DNA from: Pyrolobus sp.
Lineage (GTDB): Archaea > Thermoproteota > Thermoprotei_A > Sulfolobales > Pyrodictiaceae
DNA: 49,248 nucleotides
Assembly: GCA_015521195.1 (NCBI GenBank)
Contig: WAOO01000061.1
Span: forward strand, 1 to 49,248
Direction: 5' to 3'
Each line of letters opens with the position of its first letter. Position 1 is the first letter of the stretch. Both the position numbers and the translations under genes were made by a program. Under the pieces are notes generated by a model. The model saw nothing but the letters and a program-made list of their open reading frames with translations, did not search any database and was not told the origin of the DNA. Shown piece by piece: positions 9,972 through 19,166 of the stretch.

Positions 9972-10751
9972 ATGGCGGGTGGGCTCATGCCCATCGAGCG
10001 AGTGAAGACCGGCATACCCGGGATGGATGAGATACTCCACGGCGGTATCCCGAAGAGGAACGTCGTGCTGGTCAGCGGCGGGCCTGGGACAGGCAAGACT
10101 ATCTTCGGCCAACAGTACCTCTGGAACGGCCTCCAGATGGGCGAGCCCGGTATACTAGTCGCGCTGGAGGAGCACCCAGTACAGATTAGGCTCAACATGC
10201 AGCAGTTCGGCTGGGATGTTAGGCCCTACGAGCGAGAGGGAATGTTCGCGATTATAGACGCGTTCACCGGCGGTATAGGCGAGGCTGCGAAGAGAGAGAG
10301 GTACGTGGTGAGAGACCCCAGCGACGTCGGGCTCCTGATAGACGTGTTGAAGGAGGCTATACGAGACATCGGAGCCCAGAGGGTCGTGATAGACTCCGTG
10401 TCGACCCTCTACCTAACCAGGCCGAGCATAGCCAGGAGCGTCGTCATGATGCTCAAGAGGGTGCTAAGCGGGCTCGGCACTACAAGCCTCCTGATAAGCC
10501 AGGTGTCTGTTACCGAGAGGGGTTTCGGAGGCCCGGGCGTCGAGCACGCAGCCGACGGCATAATCCGCCTTGACCTCGACGAGATTGAGGGTGAGTTGAA
10601 GAGGAGCCTCATAGTCTGGAAGATGAGGGGCACAAGCCACTCTATGAGGAGGCATCCCTTCGTCATAACCGATAAGGGCATCATCGTCTACCCGAACAAG
10701 GTGCTTAGGATAACGAGGCGTGGCGTCTTCGAGGAGGAGATAAAAGAGTAG
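9972..10751 (+). CDS. KaiC/RadA-like RecA-superfamily ATPase
   Basis: [40 protein letters not shown] (Walker A), [25 protein letters not shown]. Confidence 0.88.
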   Translation: MAGGLMPIERVKTGIPGMDEILHGGIPKRNVVLVSGGPGTGKTIFGQQYLWNGLQMGEPGILVALEEHPVQIRLNMQQFGWDVRPYEREGMFAIIDAFTGGIGEAAKRERYVVRDPSDVGLLIDVLKEAIRDIGAQRVVIDSVSTLYLTRPSIARSVVMMLKRVLSGLGTTSLLISQVSVTERGFGGPGVEHAADGIIRLDLDEIEGELKRSLIVWKMRGTSHSMRRHPFVITDKGIIVYPNKVLRITRRGVFEEEIKE

Positions 10752-10754
10752 AGC

Positions 10755-11042
10755 CTAACCGTGTACAACAACCCTCTTCACATCGTTCGATTTTAGCATA
10801 TTCTCGCCGGGTATACCCACGTTCTCCTCGACGAGCCCCACCCCCCAGAGCTCACGCTTGAGCAGCTCCCTGACCGCGACTCGAATCGCCTCGCTTCTCG
10901 TGGAATACCTGCCCATGCGTACGAGCTCGTCCAGGCCTTCGACATAGGTCTCGGGCATCTTAACAGTCACGAGCTTCAAGCCGCCTGCCACCGTTCTAGA
11001 CGTGTGTAGCGCCGCTAGGGGTTTCAGCGGGGGCGGTAACAC
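10755..11042 (-). CDS. Ribbon-helix-helix (CopG-like) DNA-binding protein; start uncertain
   Basis: LKLVTVKMPETYVEGLDELVRMGRYSTRSEAIRVAVRELLKREL. Confidence 0.75.
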   Translation of the reverse strand: MLPPPLKPLAALHTSRTVAGGLKLVTVKMPETYVEGLDELVRMGRYSTRSEAIRVAVRELLKRELWGVGLVEENVGIPGENMLKSNDVKRVVVHG

Positions 11043-11070
11043 CCCCCGTACTACATGTTGGTGTAGCGCG

Positions 11071-11871
11071 ATGCGCGAATGTAGGGTTGTTTTCGAAGAG
11101 TGGGTTATCCCCGAGACTCATCCGCGTAGAGATAGCCTGCTTGAACGCGAGAAGCTCGTGGAGGCCGTGTGCGAGGGTATAGTCGTGCCGCAGGGGCTGA
11201 TAGCCCACGGTAGAGGCGAGTGCTTCGACTACCTCCTCGGCGAGCAGACGATACCCCCGGCGCTCGACGCTGAGAGAGCTGCAGCCGCAATGTTCCACCT
11301 GGCAAAACACCCCGTCATATCCGTGAACGGCAATACAGCCGCGCTCGCGGCGAAAGAGGTTGTGGAGCTCGCCGATGCCACCGGGGCGTTGATAGAGGTT
11401 AACCTCTTCTACAGGACGAAGGAGCGCGCAGAGAAGATAGCAGAGCTGCTGAGAGAGGCCGGTGCACGCGAAGTACTCGGCGTAGACGATGCAACTGTAC
11501 GCATACCCGGCCTTGACAGCATGCGTGGGCTTGTATCGCCACGAGGCATATACCGAGCGGACTACGTACTCCTCGGCATCGAAGACGGTGATAGGACGGA
11601 AGCACTTGTGAGAATGGGGAAGACCGTAGCAGCGATCGATCTCAACCCGTTGTCGAGAACCAGTTTAGCCGCAACGATACCAATACCGGATCATGTTCGA
11701 AGAGCACTGCGTAACATTAAGCGAGAGTATGAGAGGATGGACAGGGAGGAAGCAAAACATGTAATAGAAGGTTTTGACGCGAAACGAGTCATCGCAGCTA
11801 CGCTACGCTATATATCGTCTAGGCTTGAGCAGCTCGCCGCACAGATGCTAGGGGAGCAGCCTAAGCGTTAA
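11071..11871 (+). CDS. 4-phosphopantoate--beta-alanine ligase (archaeal phosphopantothenate synthetase)
   Basis: GLIAHGRGECFDYLLGEQT, HPVISVNGNTAALAAKEVVELA, EVNLFYRTKERAEKIAELL, VAAIDLNPLSRTSLAATIPI; ATG at 11071 preferred over the upstream start. Confidence 0.88.
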   Translation: MRECRVVFEEWVIPETHPRRDSLLEREKLVEAVCEGIVVPQGLIAHGRGECFDYLLGEQTIPPALDAERAAAAMFHLAKHPVISVNGNTAALAAKEVVELADATGALIEVNLFYRTKERAEKIAELLREAGAREVLGVDDATVRIPGLDSMRGLVSPRGIYRADYVLLGIEDGDRTEALVRMGKTVAAIDLNPLSRTSLAATIPIPDHVRRALRNIKREYERMDREEAKHVIEGFDAKRVIAATLRYISSRLEQLAAQMLGEQPKR

Positions 11872-12060
11872 CACACATCACGAAAATCTAAACTGTAATA
11901 TTTGAGGTACATAACGACTTAATATAGCGCATCGTTCTCCTCGTAACCGGAAAATACTAACCAAACTAGTCAGCCTGAATAACGCTCTAAAAGGCCATAC
12001 GCGACCACACAATATGTAGTTACCTAAGCTTTGTAAATACCTTCTATACGCGCATATACT

Positions 12061-12666
12061 GTGGGAGAGACGATGCCCCAGTATGGCGGCGTGCGTAAAA
12101 GCAAGAGAGACGTCATTGAGATACTCCATGATATCCTCAACTGTGTCTATGAGCTGCAGATACGTAACCGGTTGAGACCTGTACCTAAGACTAGTGTAAT
12201 GCAGTGCAGCAATCTAAACACGAATACGTTCCGTAGACACCTCTCAATGCTACTATCCAACGGTATGGTCGCTGTTGAGCCACTGAGCGATAAACTGCTG
12301 ATAACGATACAGGGCATCATATTCAAGAGAGCTGCGTTGAAGCTCCTTGAGAAGCTCCAACTTGGAGTGATGAAGCCCAGCCTTGTGTCGATAGGCACGC
12401 AGGCTTTCACTCTTATAGCCGAACAGAGGCCAGAGGTCATAAAGGTGGATAATGGTTCCCTATTAACCGTTGCAATGGAAACATGCGATTATGTCATCGC
12501 CGCGACTGGAGACCGCATCGCATGTCTCGCAGAGAAGGGCGGAAGGGTTCTGCTAGTATGCTGCGAGGGGCTCAACTGCAGGGTCTCGCTTGAAGCTCCA
12601 TCACCCCCGCAGCTTAGGCTAGACGATGTTATACGGGCCGCCCTGTCCTGCTTACACGGAGGATGA
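12061..12666 (+). CDS. Predicted winged-helix transcriptional regulator (start GTG 12061 or ATG 12073)
   Basis: IEILHDILNCVYELQIRNRLRPVPKTSVMQCSNLNTNTFRRHLSMLLSNGMVAVEPLSDKLLITIQG resembles an archaeal wHTH. Confidence 0.6.
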   Translation: MGETMPQYGGVRKSKRDVIEILHDILNCVYELQIRNRLRPVPKTSVMQCSNLNTNTFRRHLSMLLSNGMVAVEPLSDKLLITIQGIIFKRAALKLLEKLQLGVMKPSLVSIGTQAFTLIAEQRPEVIKVDNGSLLTVAMETCDYVIAATGDRIACLAEKGGRVLLVCCEGLNCRVSLEAPSPPQLRLDDVIRAALSCLHGG

Positions 12667-12738
12667 GGCCGCCGACCCCCGCCCCCCGCCGAGAGGCGGG
12701 CACAACCCGTTCGATGACGCGGGGTTTCCTAGGCGGCC
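12667..12738. ncRNA. Candidate structured RNA/DNA element, predicted three-way junction
   Basis: GGCCGCC(12667-12673)/GGCGGCC(12732-12738) enclosing CCCGCC-GAGA-GGCGGG (12685-12700) and AACCC...GGGTT (12704-12726). Confidence 0.4.
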
Positions 12739-12885
12739 GATAAGATACTCTACATTTAATAAGGGGTCTAGAGCCTCGCTTATCTTGTGGGGTCTAGGGC
12801 TGGGATATATGCTACGTCTGCTGTCTAGGCTCTTCCGTCGTGCTATGAGCGAAGAGGGTGGTTTCGTATAGGTGTCGCTAGACTG

Positions 12886-13050
12886 GTGATATCGATACTG
12901 CTGGCAGCCCTCTTCGCATACATGGCGTTGAGGGAGCTGAAGAGCGACGAGGTTTGGAGCCTGATATACCTGCTCATAAGCCTCGAGTATGGCCTAGACA
13001 TGATTGGAGCCGCCAAGCCTAAGGCGAAGAGCCCGAAGAGCGGCAAGTAA
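12886..13050 (+). CDS. Small membrane protein (54 codons), not in the ORF track
   Basis: GTG start; VISILLAALFAYMALRELKSDEVWSLIYLLISLEYGLDMIGAAKPKAKSPKSGK then TAA at 13048-13050. Confidence 0.5.
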   Translation: MISILLAALFAYMALRELKSDEVWSLIYLLISLEYGLDMIGAAKPKAKSPKSGK

Positions 13051-13066
13051 CCGTATCTAGTCGCTG

Positions 13067-13100
13067 CACCTCTTTTCTCTTGCGTTTTTCTCTTGTCTCG
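13067..13100 (+). terminator. Pyrimidine/T-rich tract, candidate archaeal terminator
   Basis: gcacctcttttctcttgcgtttttctcttgtctcg directly downstream of the small ORF. Confidence 0.4.
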
Positions 13101-13163
13101 TTGTGTTCGTCCCGGGGTAAGGCTATTCTGCTGGCTTACGGTAGACCGCCAGGGTCTCCTCCT

Positions 13164-15077
13164 TTGACATGCCCGGGTTACGCTGGTAAAATTGCGGTCG
13201 TGGACCTTGGGGAGGATAAGGTTAGTATTGTTGAGACTCCGGAGCGGCTCTGTAGGGATTTTATAGGCGGCAAGGGGTTCGTATACGCGCTTGTCTCTAG
13301 GTATGCGAGCTTCTCGAGCAGCGACCCGCTCTACGACCCGGGTAACGTTGTAGTGGTTGCCCCGGGCGCCCTCGCGGGCCTCGCACCAGCGTCTAGCAAG
13401 GTTGCGTTTGGCGCACGGAGCCCCCTTTCCGGGCTGATCTGCGACTCTTACGCCGGGCAGGTTTTCGCCGCGAAGATGAAGTATGCTGGCTTCGACGCCC
13501 TGATAATCCGCGGTGTCGCGGCCGAACCCGTCTACATCCTCCTTTACAACGGGCGTGTCGAGGTGAGGAGCGCCGCTAGGATATGGGGCGCCTATACCTG
13601 GGATGCTACGGCGGAGTTGAAGAGGGAGACGTGGAGGGGTGCGTCGGTCGCGGCGATAGGCCCAGCTGGGGAGAAGCTGGTGAGGTACGCGAATGTGATT
13701 ATCGATGGTTTCAGGTCTGCCGGGAGGTGTGGCATCGGCGCCATCCTCGGCTACAAGAGGGTGAAGGCGATTGTAGTCTATGGCGGTAGGAGGCCTCGAG
13801 TCGCCGACCCTGAGGGCTGGAAGAAGAGCTGTGTCGAAGTGTACAAGACGCTACAGTCTAAGCCCAGCGCCGAGTACATGTCGAAGTATGGCACGCTTAG
13901 AGGTGTAGAGGCATGCTCTAAGTGGTCCATGTGCCCAGGGAGGCATTGGAGGAGGCCGGCGCCGCCGCGAGAGCTGGTCGAAAAGGTGTCCGGCAAGGCG
14001 TTTCTCGAGAGGCAGGTGGATAGGAGGACGTACTCGGAGTACGCTGGTGTAATCTGGGGCTGGGCTTGCCCCGTGAAGTGTAGTAAGCTTGTCCGGCCGA
14101 GGATAGAGGGGTTCGAGCACCTCCTCGTCAAGCCGGAGTACGAGAATATAGCGATGCTGGGCGTGATATTCGACATTTACGATCCCGACGAGGTGTTGAA
14201 GCTAGAGTGGCTCGTCAACAACCTTGGAATGGATTCGATTAGCTTCGGAGAGACAGCCTCCTGGCTCATAGAGCTGTATAGCGAGGGGCTCCTGGACAGG
14301 AGGGAGGTTGGCGGCCTAACCGTCGAGCCCAGGTTCGGCGACCCGCGCGTCGTCGAGGAGCTTGCAAGGCTCACGGCGGAGCGTAGGGGCATAGGGGCGG
14401 TGCTGGCGGAGGGCGTCGAGAAGGCTGCTAGGCTGCTAGGCAGGGGTGGCGAACGAGGCGTCCATGTTAAGGGCTTGGAGTCTGCCGCGTGGGACCCGCG
14501 GGGGTGGCTGGGCCTAGCACTCAGCTATGCTACCGCCGATGTGGGCGCCTCGCATCTCAGGGGGTGGCCTCAGCCTAGGAGGAGGCCCAGCGAGGGTTTC
14601 GACGAGAGGGCTTTGAAGACACTGATAGAGGATAGGGATTGGAAGGCTCTACTCGACACTCTGGGTCTCTGTTCGTTCGTCCCCTATGAGCGCGAAGAGG
14701 TAGAGAAGATGCTCAAGTCTGCCTTGGGGAGGAGCGTCGACGAGATATGGAGCATCGGGTGGAAGGTGGAGGCGATTGCGAGGATATACGGTGCGCTGGC
14801 GGGGCGCGTACCCGAGGGCGACAGGATACCGGAGAGGTGGATGGAGCCGATACCCGAGGGCAGCATGAAGGGCGAGAGGGCATTCCGGGACCTCGAGGAG
14901 TTCAGGAGAGCGTTGCTAAGCTTCTACCGTGCACGGGGATATGATGAGAAGCTCGGCATCCCGACGAGGGAGACGTTGGAGAGGCTGGGGTTGACGAGAT
15001 ACAGTTGGATAGTCGAGGCGTGGGAGAGGGCTAGGAGGGAGGTTGAGAGGCGACTATCCGCCGAGGCTCCGGGTTGA
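13164..15077 (+). CDS. Aldehyde:ferredoxin oxidoreductase family tungstoenzyme
   Basis: PGYAGKIAVVDLGEDKVSIVETP, DFIGGKGFVYALV, GPAGEKLVRYANVI, ACPVKC, NNLGMDSISFGE, DTLGLC; TTG 13164 preferred start (ORF open from 13080). Confidence 0.9.
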   Translation: MTCPGYAGKIAVVDLGEDKVSIVETPERLCRDFIGGKGFVYALVSRYASFSSSDPLYDPGNVVVVAPGALAGLAPASSKVAFGARSPLSGLICDSYAGQVFAAKMKYAGFDALIIRGVAAEPVYILLYNGRVEVRSAARIWGAYTWDATAELKRETWRGASVAAIGPAGEKLVRYANVIIDGFRSAGRCGIGAILGYKRVKAIVVYGGRRPRVADPEGWKKSCVEVYKTLQSKPSAEYMSKYGTLRGVEACSKWSMCPGRHWRRPAPPRELVEKVSGKAFLERQVDRRTYSEYAGVIWGWACPVKCSKLVRPRIEGFEHLLVKPEYENIAMLGVIFDIYDPDEVLKLEWLVNNLGMDSISFGETASWLIELYSEGLLDRREVGGLTVEPRFGDPRVVEELARLTAERRGIGAVLAEGVEKAARLLGRGGERGVHVKGLESAAWDPRGWLGLALSYATADVGASHLRGWPQPRRRPSEGFDERALKTLIEDRDWKALLDTLGLCSFVPYEREEVEKMLKSALGRSVDEIWSIGWKVEAIARIYGALAGRVPEGDRIPERWMEPIPEGSMKGERAFRDLEEFRRALLSFYRARGYDEKLGIPTRETLERLGLTRYSWIVEAWERARREVERRLSAEAPG

Positions 15078-15804
15078 AGACCTGAGCGTGGAGTACCCGG
15101 AGTTCCGCCTAGGCCCCCTCACTTTCACGTTGGGCAAAGGACTCCACGCTATACTCGGGCCTAACGGCGCCGGGAAGACTACACTGCTCCGCGCGATAGC
15201 CGGGCTTCTCCCGAGGAGAGGTCGCGTGCTGCTCGGCGATATCGAGCTAAGGGGAGGAGCGTGGAGATTCATATCGTCTAACTTAGCAGAGCCTCCCATA
15301 GGCTTCAACGCCACAGTAGCCGACTACGCCAGACTGTACGTCGGTAGGGTCTCGAGGGACTGGAGGGAGAGGACTGAAGCAGTCTTCTCGAAACTGGGTG
15401 TGCGGCAAATGCTTGGCAGGAGTTTCGAGGAACTTAGCGCGGGTCAGAGGAGCCTAGCATTGTCGCTTATCGCCATTGCAAGGCCATCCCCACTGCTACT
15501 GTTGGACGAGCCTTTCGCCCACCTTGACCCCTACTGGAGGTGTAGACTTCTAGAGCTCCTCCAGAGGGAGTCCTCAAGACGCATAGTGGTCTACACTACG
15601 CACGAGTTCGACACCCCGCGCTACACCGACACTCTCATCCTAATCCGGGATGGCATTATCGTGGCAGAGGGCCGCCCAGAGGAGATACTAGTCGCAGAGA
15701 ACCTTGAGAGGCTGTATGGAACCGGCTTTGTGGTAAAAGAGGGGTGTGTTACTGTGAAGTGTGCCGGGGCCGATGAGAGACGGGCTATACACCGAGGCTT
15801 GTGA
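15043..15804 (+). CDS. ABC transporter ATP-binding protein (no adjacent permease)
   Basis: GPNGAGKTTLLRAIAG Walker A, LSAGQRSLALSLIAIA signature, LLLLDEPFAHLDP Walker B; overlaps the AOR-family 3' end. Confidence 0.9.
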   Translation: MRGDYPPRLRVEDLSVEYPEFRLGPLTFTLGKGLHAILGPNGAGKTTLLRAIAGLLPRRGRVLLGDIELRGGAWRFISSNLAEPPIGFNATVADYARLYVGRVSRDWRERTEAVFSKLGVRQMLGRSFEELSAGQRSLALSLIAIARPSPLLLLDEPFAHLDPYWRCRLLELLQRESSRRIVVYTTHEFDTPRYTDTLILIRDGIIVAEGRPEEILVAENLERLYGTGFVVKEGCVTVKCAGADERRAIHRGL

Positions 15805-15861
15805 GGAAGTGCCGCGGCTTAATACCCGGTCGAGGCCCCACTAGTTAGGGTTGAAGTGTAG

Positions 15862-16359
15862 TTGGAGAGCGGCGGTATAGCAGCCTTCCTCGTAAACCTG
15901 TTCGAGGCTATCCCGCGTTCTACGCGCCAAGAGGTTGTCAGGCTCGTGGTTGAAGAGTTAGGATTGAGTAAGAGTGAAGTCGCACGAATGATGGGCGTGA
16001 CTCCATCAGCTGTAACGAGGTTCGTCAAAGGCGAGGCCGCTCCGAGCCCGGAGAGCCTCGCCAAGCTATTCTTATCGCTTGAGCCCGACGAGAGGGTATA
16101 TATACTCAACCTCGTACTCGAGTATGTAACGTCGCTCCTGCGGAACATCCGCCTACTCATAGACCGCGGCCTGGTGAACACCGACGAGAGGATGCTCGAG
16201 ATAAGCGTAGAAGAGCTCATCGACACCGCGATGCTGCTACTGGAGCCGACGGAGGGCTACCGCGGGGCTCAATCCTCACCACCTCGGCTAGGGGAGCGTC
16301 TCTCGTCAAAGCCCCCCGTCGGCCCAGAGACCAGCTCGAGGCTCCGCAGCAGACTATAA
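15862..16359 (+). CDS. HTH transcriptional regulator
   Basis: LGLSKSEVARMMGVTPSAVTRFVKGEAAPSPESLAKLFLSL. Confidence 0.75.
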   Translation: MESGGIAAFLVNLFEAIPRSTRQEVVRLVVEELGLSKSEVARMMGVTPSAVTRFVKGEAAPSPESLAKLFLSLEPDERVYILNLVLEYVTSLLRNIRLLIDRGLVNTDERMLEISVEELIDTAMLLLEPTEGYRGAQSSPPRLGERLSSKPPVGPETSSRLRSRL

Positions 16360-16640
16360 CTATACTCTATTATCTCCTCAGCGGTTGACCTTGCGCTCAA
16401 GATTTTCGAGACCGGAGCCTCTATCCTGACCCGAAGCTCCTCGCCGCCTACCTCCTCCTCGATCTTCAGCCACGAGGGTGCTGTAGCGTCATCGGGGCGT
16501 ATGGCGCGGTATAACGCGTCGCACTTGCTGCGGGAGCCGCAGGGTATGCGTATCTCGAGTATCACTCTCCTGAGGCACTGGGGGTCGGCCCTGCGCGGGC
16601 CCCTCATCCCCTGGAAGTCGGCCCTTTCGAGCCTCTCCAT
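16269..16640 (-). CDS. KEOPS subunit Pcc1-like protein
   Basis: VILEIRIPCGSRSKCDALYRAIRPDDATAPSWLKIEEEVGGEELRVRIEAPVSKILSARSTAEEIIEYSYSLLRSLEL. Confidence 0.75.
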   Translation of the reverse strand: MERLERADFQGMRGPRRADPQCLRRVILEIRIPCGSRSKCDALYRAIRPDDATAPSWLKIEEEVGGEELRVRIEAPVSKILSARSTAEEIIEYSYSLLRSLELVSGPTGGFDERRSPSRGGED

Positions 16641-16713
16641 CCCCCCTGGCGGCTTATGGCGAGAATCCTTTAAACAATGTTATGGCTCCATGTGTGTGAC
16701 GATGGCGGCGTAG

Positions 16714-18105
16714 GTGCGGGACGGCTTGCTCAGCGTCTTTGCGAGGCTGGTCGCGATGACGGCGGAGTTGTTGAAGGATAAGAGGGTGAGGCTGCTGGTA
16801 CTGGCGGCTGTTACAGCGGTAGCGCTCTTCACGTTCACGAACAGCTATGATTACAATGTGTTTAGACACTGGATTATCGCCTCCGAGGTGCTAGGAGTGC
16901 TTGACATCTACGATGCGAGGCTCATCTTTGGCCACGTGTACCGCGTCGTATATCCGCCACTTGCGCCGCTCCTCTTCATAACTAGCGTCTACCCGCTGCT
17001 GTTGCTAAACCCGCGTACATTCCTACTCCCGTACCCCAATCTACTGGTACGGATTCTCGCAAAGACTCCGATAGTGCTCTCTGTGCTGGGAGGTTACTAT
17101 GTATTGGAGAGGAGGGCGGGTGAGAAGGCGTCAAAACTGCTAGTGACTAACCCGGTTCTACTCTTCCTGCTTACAGCCTACTTCTTCGACATACCCGCCG
17201 CGATAGCCGCGGCGGCCGCACTGCTATACATAGACGCCCCGCTAGTCGCAGGCGCGGCTCTGGCGGTAGCCACGCTCCTTAAGCAGGTGTTCGCCGTGCT
17301 AGCCCTACCGGCAATCCTCTACTATCTGGCTCGACGCGAGAAGAGGAAGATGTTCACGTTCCTAGCGGTTTATACGGCTTTGACGGCCGGGTTCATGCTG
17401 CCCTTCATCGTCGCCAACGGGTTGAACGCTATCATAGAGCCTATACTCTTGTTCCACATGCATAGGCCTCCTCAGGGCGCATCGCTATGGACGATCGTGC
17501 TCGTCGAAAGCGGGTATAACGCGCGGCTTGCGATACACGTTTCAAAGCTATGGCTGCCCATGTTCATCGCGCTTGCCGCACTTGCATTCTACCGGGGGAG
17601 GCGTGCACTACGCGATAGAAGCGGTGTGCTACTCGTCTCGGCCGCTATGCTGGCGGCGCTTCTCGCCTCGAGCAAGGTTGTCAACCCACAGTATCTAGCA
17701 TGGCTGCTGCCCTTCATCGCCGCCATCGTCTCGCTGGGTCTTGCAGACGAGAGGCTCATAGTACTGTTCAATGTTGCAGGCATAGCCGCAATCCTCTACC
17801 CGACGCTCCTCCCGTACGCTGCCGCTGTGATACACGCGCCGGTCTATCTCGAAGAAGAGATGAGGTGGCTGACGCCGCAGCAGGTGGAGAAGCTCGTTAT
17901 AGATGCTGCTCCCGAGCTGGCACCAAGGCTGATTAGCCTGGCGAGAGGCAACCCACTCCTCTACGCTATCCTCTACACGATATATCACGAGTGGCGCATA
18001 GTCGAGCCGGTACTAAGCATAACCTATACGCTCTCGATGCTCGCGATATACTATATGCTGTTGCAGGCGCTAACCGAATATTGGAGGGGTGGCACACAGA
18101 GCTAG
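16714..18105 (+). CDS. Polytopic membrane protein, possibly GT87/DUF2029-like glycosyltransferase
   Basis: Many hydrophobic segments; [23 protein letters not shown]...[25 protein letters not shown]. Confidence 0.55.
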   Translation: MRDGLLSVFARLVAMTAELLKDKRVRLLVLAAVTAVALFTFTNSYDYNVFRHWIIASEVLGVLDIYDARLIFGHVYRVVYPPLAPLLFITSVYPLLLLNPRTFLLPYPNLLVRILAKTPIVLSVLGGYYVLERRAGEKASKLLVTNPVLLFLLTAYFFDIPAAIAAAAALLYIDAPLVAGAALAVATLLKQVFAVLALPAILYYLARREKRKMFTFLAVYTALTAGFMLPFIVANGLNAIIEPILLFHMHRPPQGASLWTIVLVESGYNARLAIHVSKLWLPMFIALAALAFYRGRRALRDRSGVLLVSAAMLAALLASSKVVNPQYLAWLLPFIAAIVSLGLADERLIVLFNVAGIAAILYPTLLPYAAAVIHAPVYLEEEMRWLTPQQVEKLVIDAAPELAPRLISLARGNPLLYAILYTIYHEWRIVEPVLSITYTLSMLAIYYMLLQALTEYWRGGTQS

Positions 18106-18661
18106 GGCCATGGTCTTGGCGGGCATCCTTGAGAAGATAGGCCCTGGCGACAAGGCCCCCGAGATCGTCAATGTGATAATCGAGATACCCATGGGGAGCA
18201 GCGTGAAATACGAGTTCGACAAGGAGCTGGGCGTTATACGGGTAGACCGCTTCCTATACACGAGCATGGTATACCCGTTCAACTATGGCTTCATACCTGG
18301 GACCCTCGAGGAGGACGGGGACCCGGTTGACGTCCTGGTGTTGAGCAGGGAGCCAGTCTACCCGGGCACGCTGATAGAGGCGAGGCCTGTAGCCCTCCTA
18401 GTCATGGAGGATGAGGAGGGGCCGGATAGCAAGGTCGTCGCAGTTCCAAAGGAGAAGCTTGACCCTCTCTACGCGAACATCAGGGACGTCAATGATATAC
18501 CGGAGCCGCTCAAGGATAAGATAAGGCACTTCTTCGAGCACTACAAGGAGCTTGAGCCCGGCAAGTGGGTTAAGGTGAAGGAGTGGAGGAACGCGGAAGA
18601 GGCTAGGCGTAAGATACGCGAAGCGATAGAGAGGTATAAGAGGCAGAAGGGGCAGGGCTGA
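18089..18661 (+). CDS. ppa: Inorganic pyrophosphatase
   Basis: [58 protein letters not shown]. Confidence 0.97.
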   Translation: MAHRARAMVLAGILEKIGPGDKAPEIVNVIIEIPMGSSVKYEFDKELGVIRVDRFLYTSMVYPFNYGFIPGTLEEDGDPVDVLVLSREPVYPGTLIEARPVALLVMEDEEGPDSKVVAVPKEKLDPLYANIRDVNDIPEPLKDKIRHFFEHYKELEPGKWVKVKEWRNAEEARRKIREAIERYKRQKGQG

Positions 18662-18667
18662 TGAACT

Positions 18668-19078
18668 GTGAAGAGGAGGCACCTATACCTGCCGGTCTTG
18701 CTGTTTACCCTCGCGCTCCTAGCGCCAGTAGCGCTCGCCTACTCACCCCACGGGTTCTACATCGCCGAGCTATATTGTAACGGTTCACTCGTGGCCGTCG
18801 GGATTGTAGGGCTTCAGGGTGTATTCGCGTATCCGCCGATAGCTCATTGTGACGGAGGCTACTTGTTAACCGGGAAGGCGTTGGAGGCTACACTTGAACA
18901 TGGAGTTCGAATAGCTGGCAGGTACGTCCTAGCGGCGAATGGTGTACGGCTCGTGGCGGTCCTGTATCCGGGTAGGCCTGGTTCCTACATACTCCCGGTG
19001 CTCTACGCAATACTATTGGTGCTCGTAGCTCTAGCCGTATTAGCATTGATGCATAGAGAGGAGCTGGAGCTTCTCTAA
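18668..19078 (+). CDS. Small secreted/membrane-anchored protein (signal peptide plus C-terminal TM)
   Basis: LPVLLFTLALLAPVALAYS N-terminus; ILPVLYAILLVLVALAVLALMH C-terminal TM. Confidence 0.6.
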   Translation: MKRRHLYLPVLLFTLALLAPVALAYSPHGFYIAELYCNGSLVAVGIVGLQGVFAYPPIAHCDGGYLLTGKALEATLEHGVRIAGRYVLAANGVRLVAVLYPGRPGSYILPVLYAILLVLVALAVLALMHREELELL

Positions 19079-19166
19079 GAGGTTAAAGTGGATGCGGTTC
19101 GAGCAGCTACGCACTAGCCACAAATTATCCCGGATAACGGCGGAGCTTGGCGCGTGAGAAGGTGAT

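Noticed and set aside
9972-10751. Circadian clock KaiC
   Set aside because: Single RecA-like domain, no KaiA/KaiB nearby; KaiC-like ATPases are common in archaea.
11878-12129. 83-aa minus-strand ORF in the AT-rich intergenic
   Set aside because: No recognisable motif, overlaps the regulator start and promoter-like sequence; probably non-coding.
12667-12738. tRNA gene (72 nt, 7-bp closing helix)
   Set aside because: No T-arm GGTTCRANTCC consensus, no D-arm and no plausible anticodon arm on either strand.
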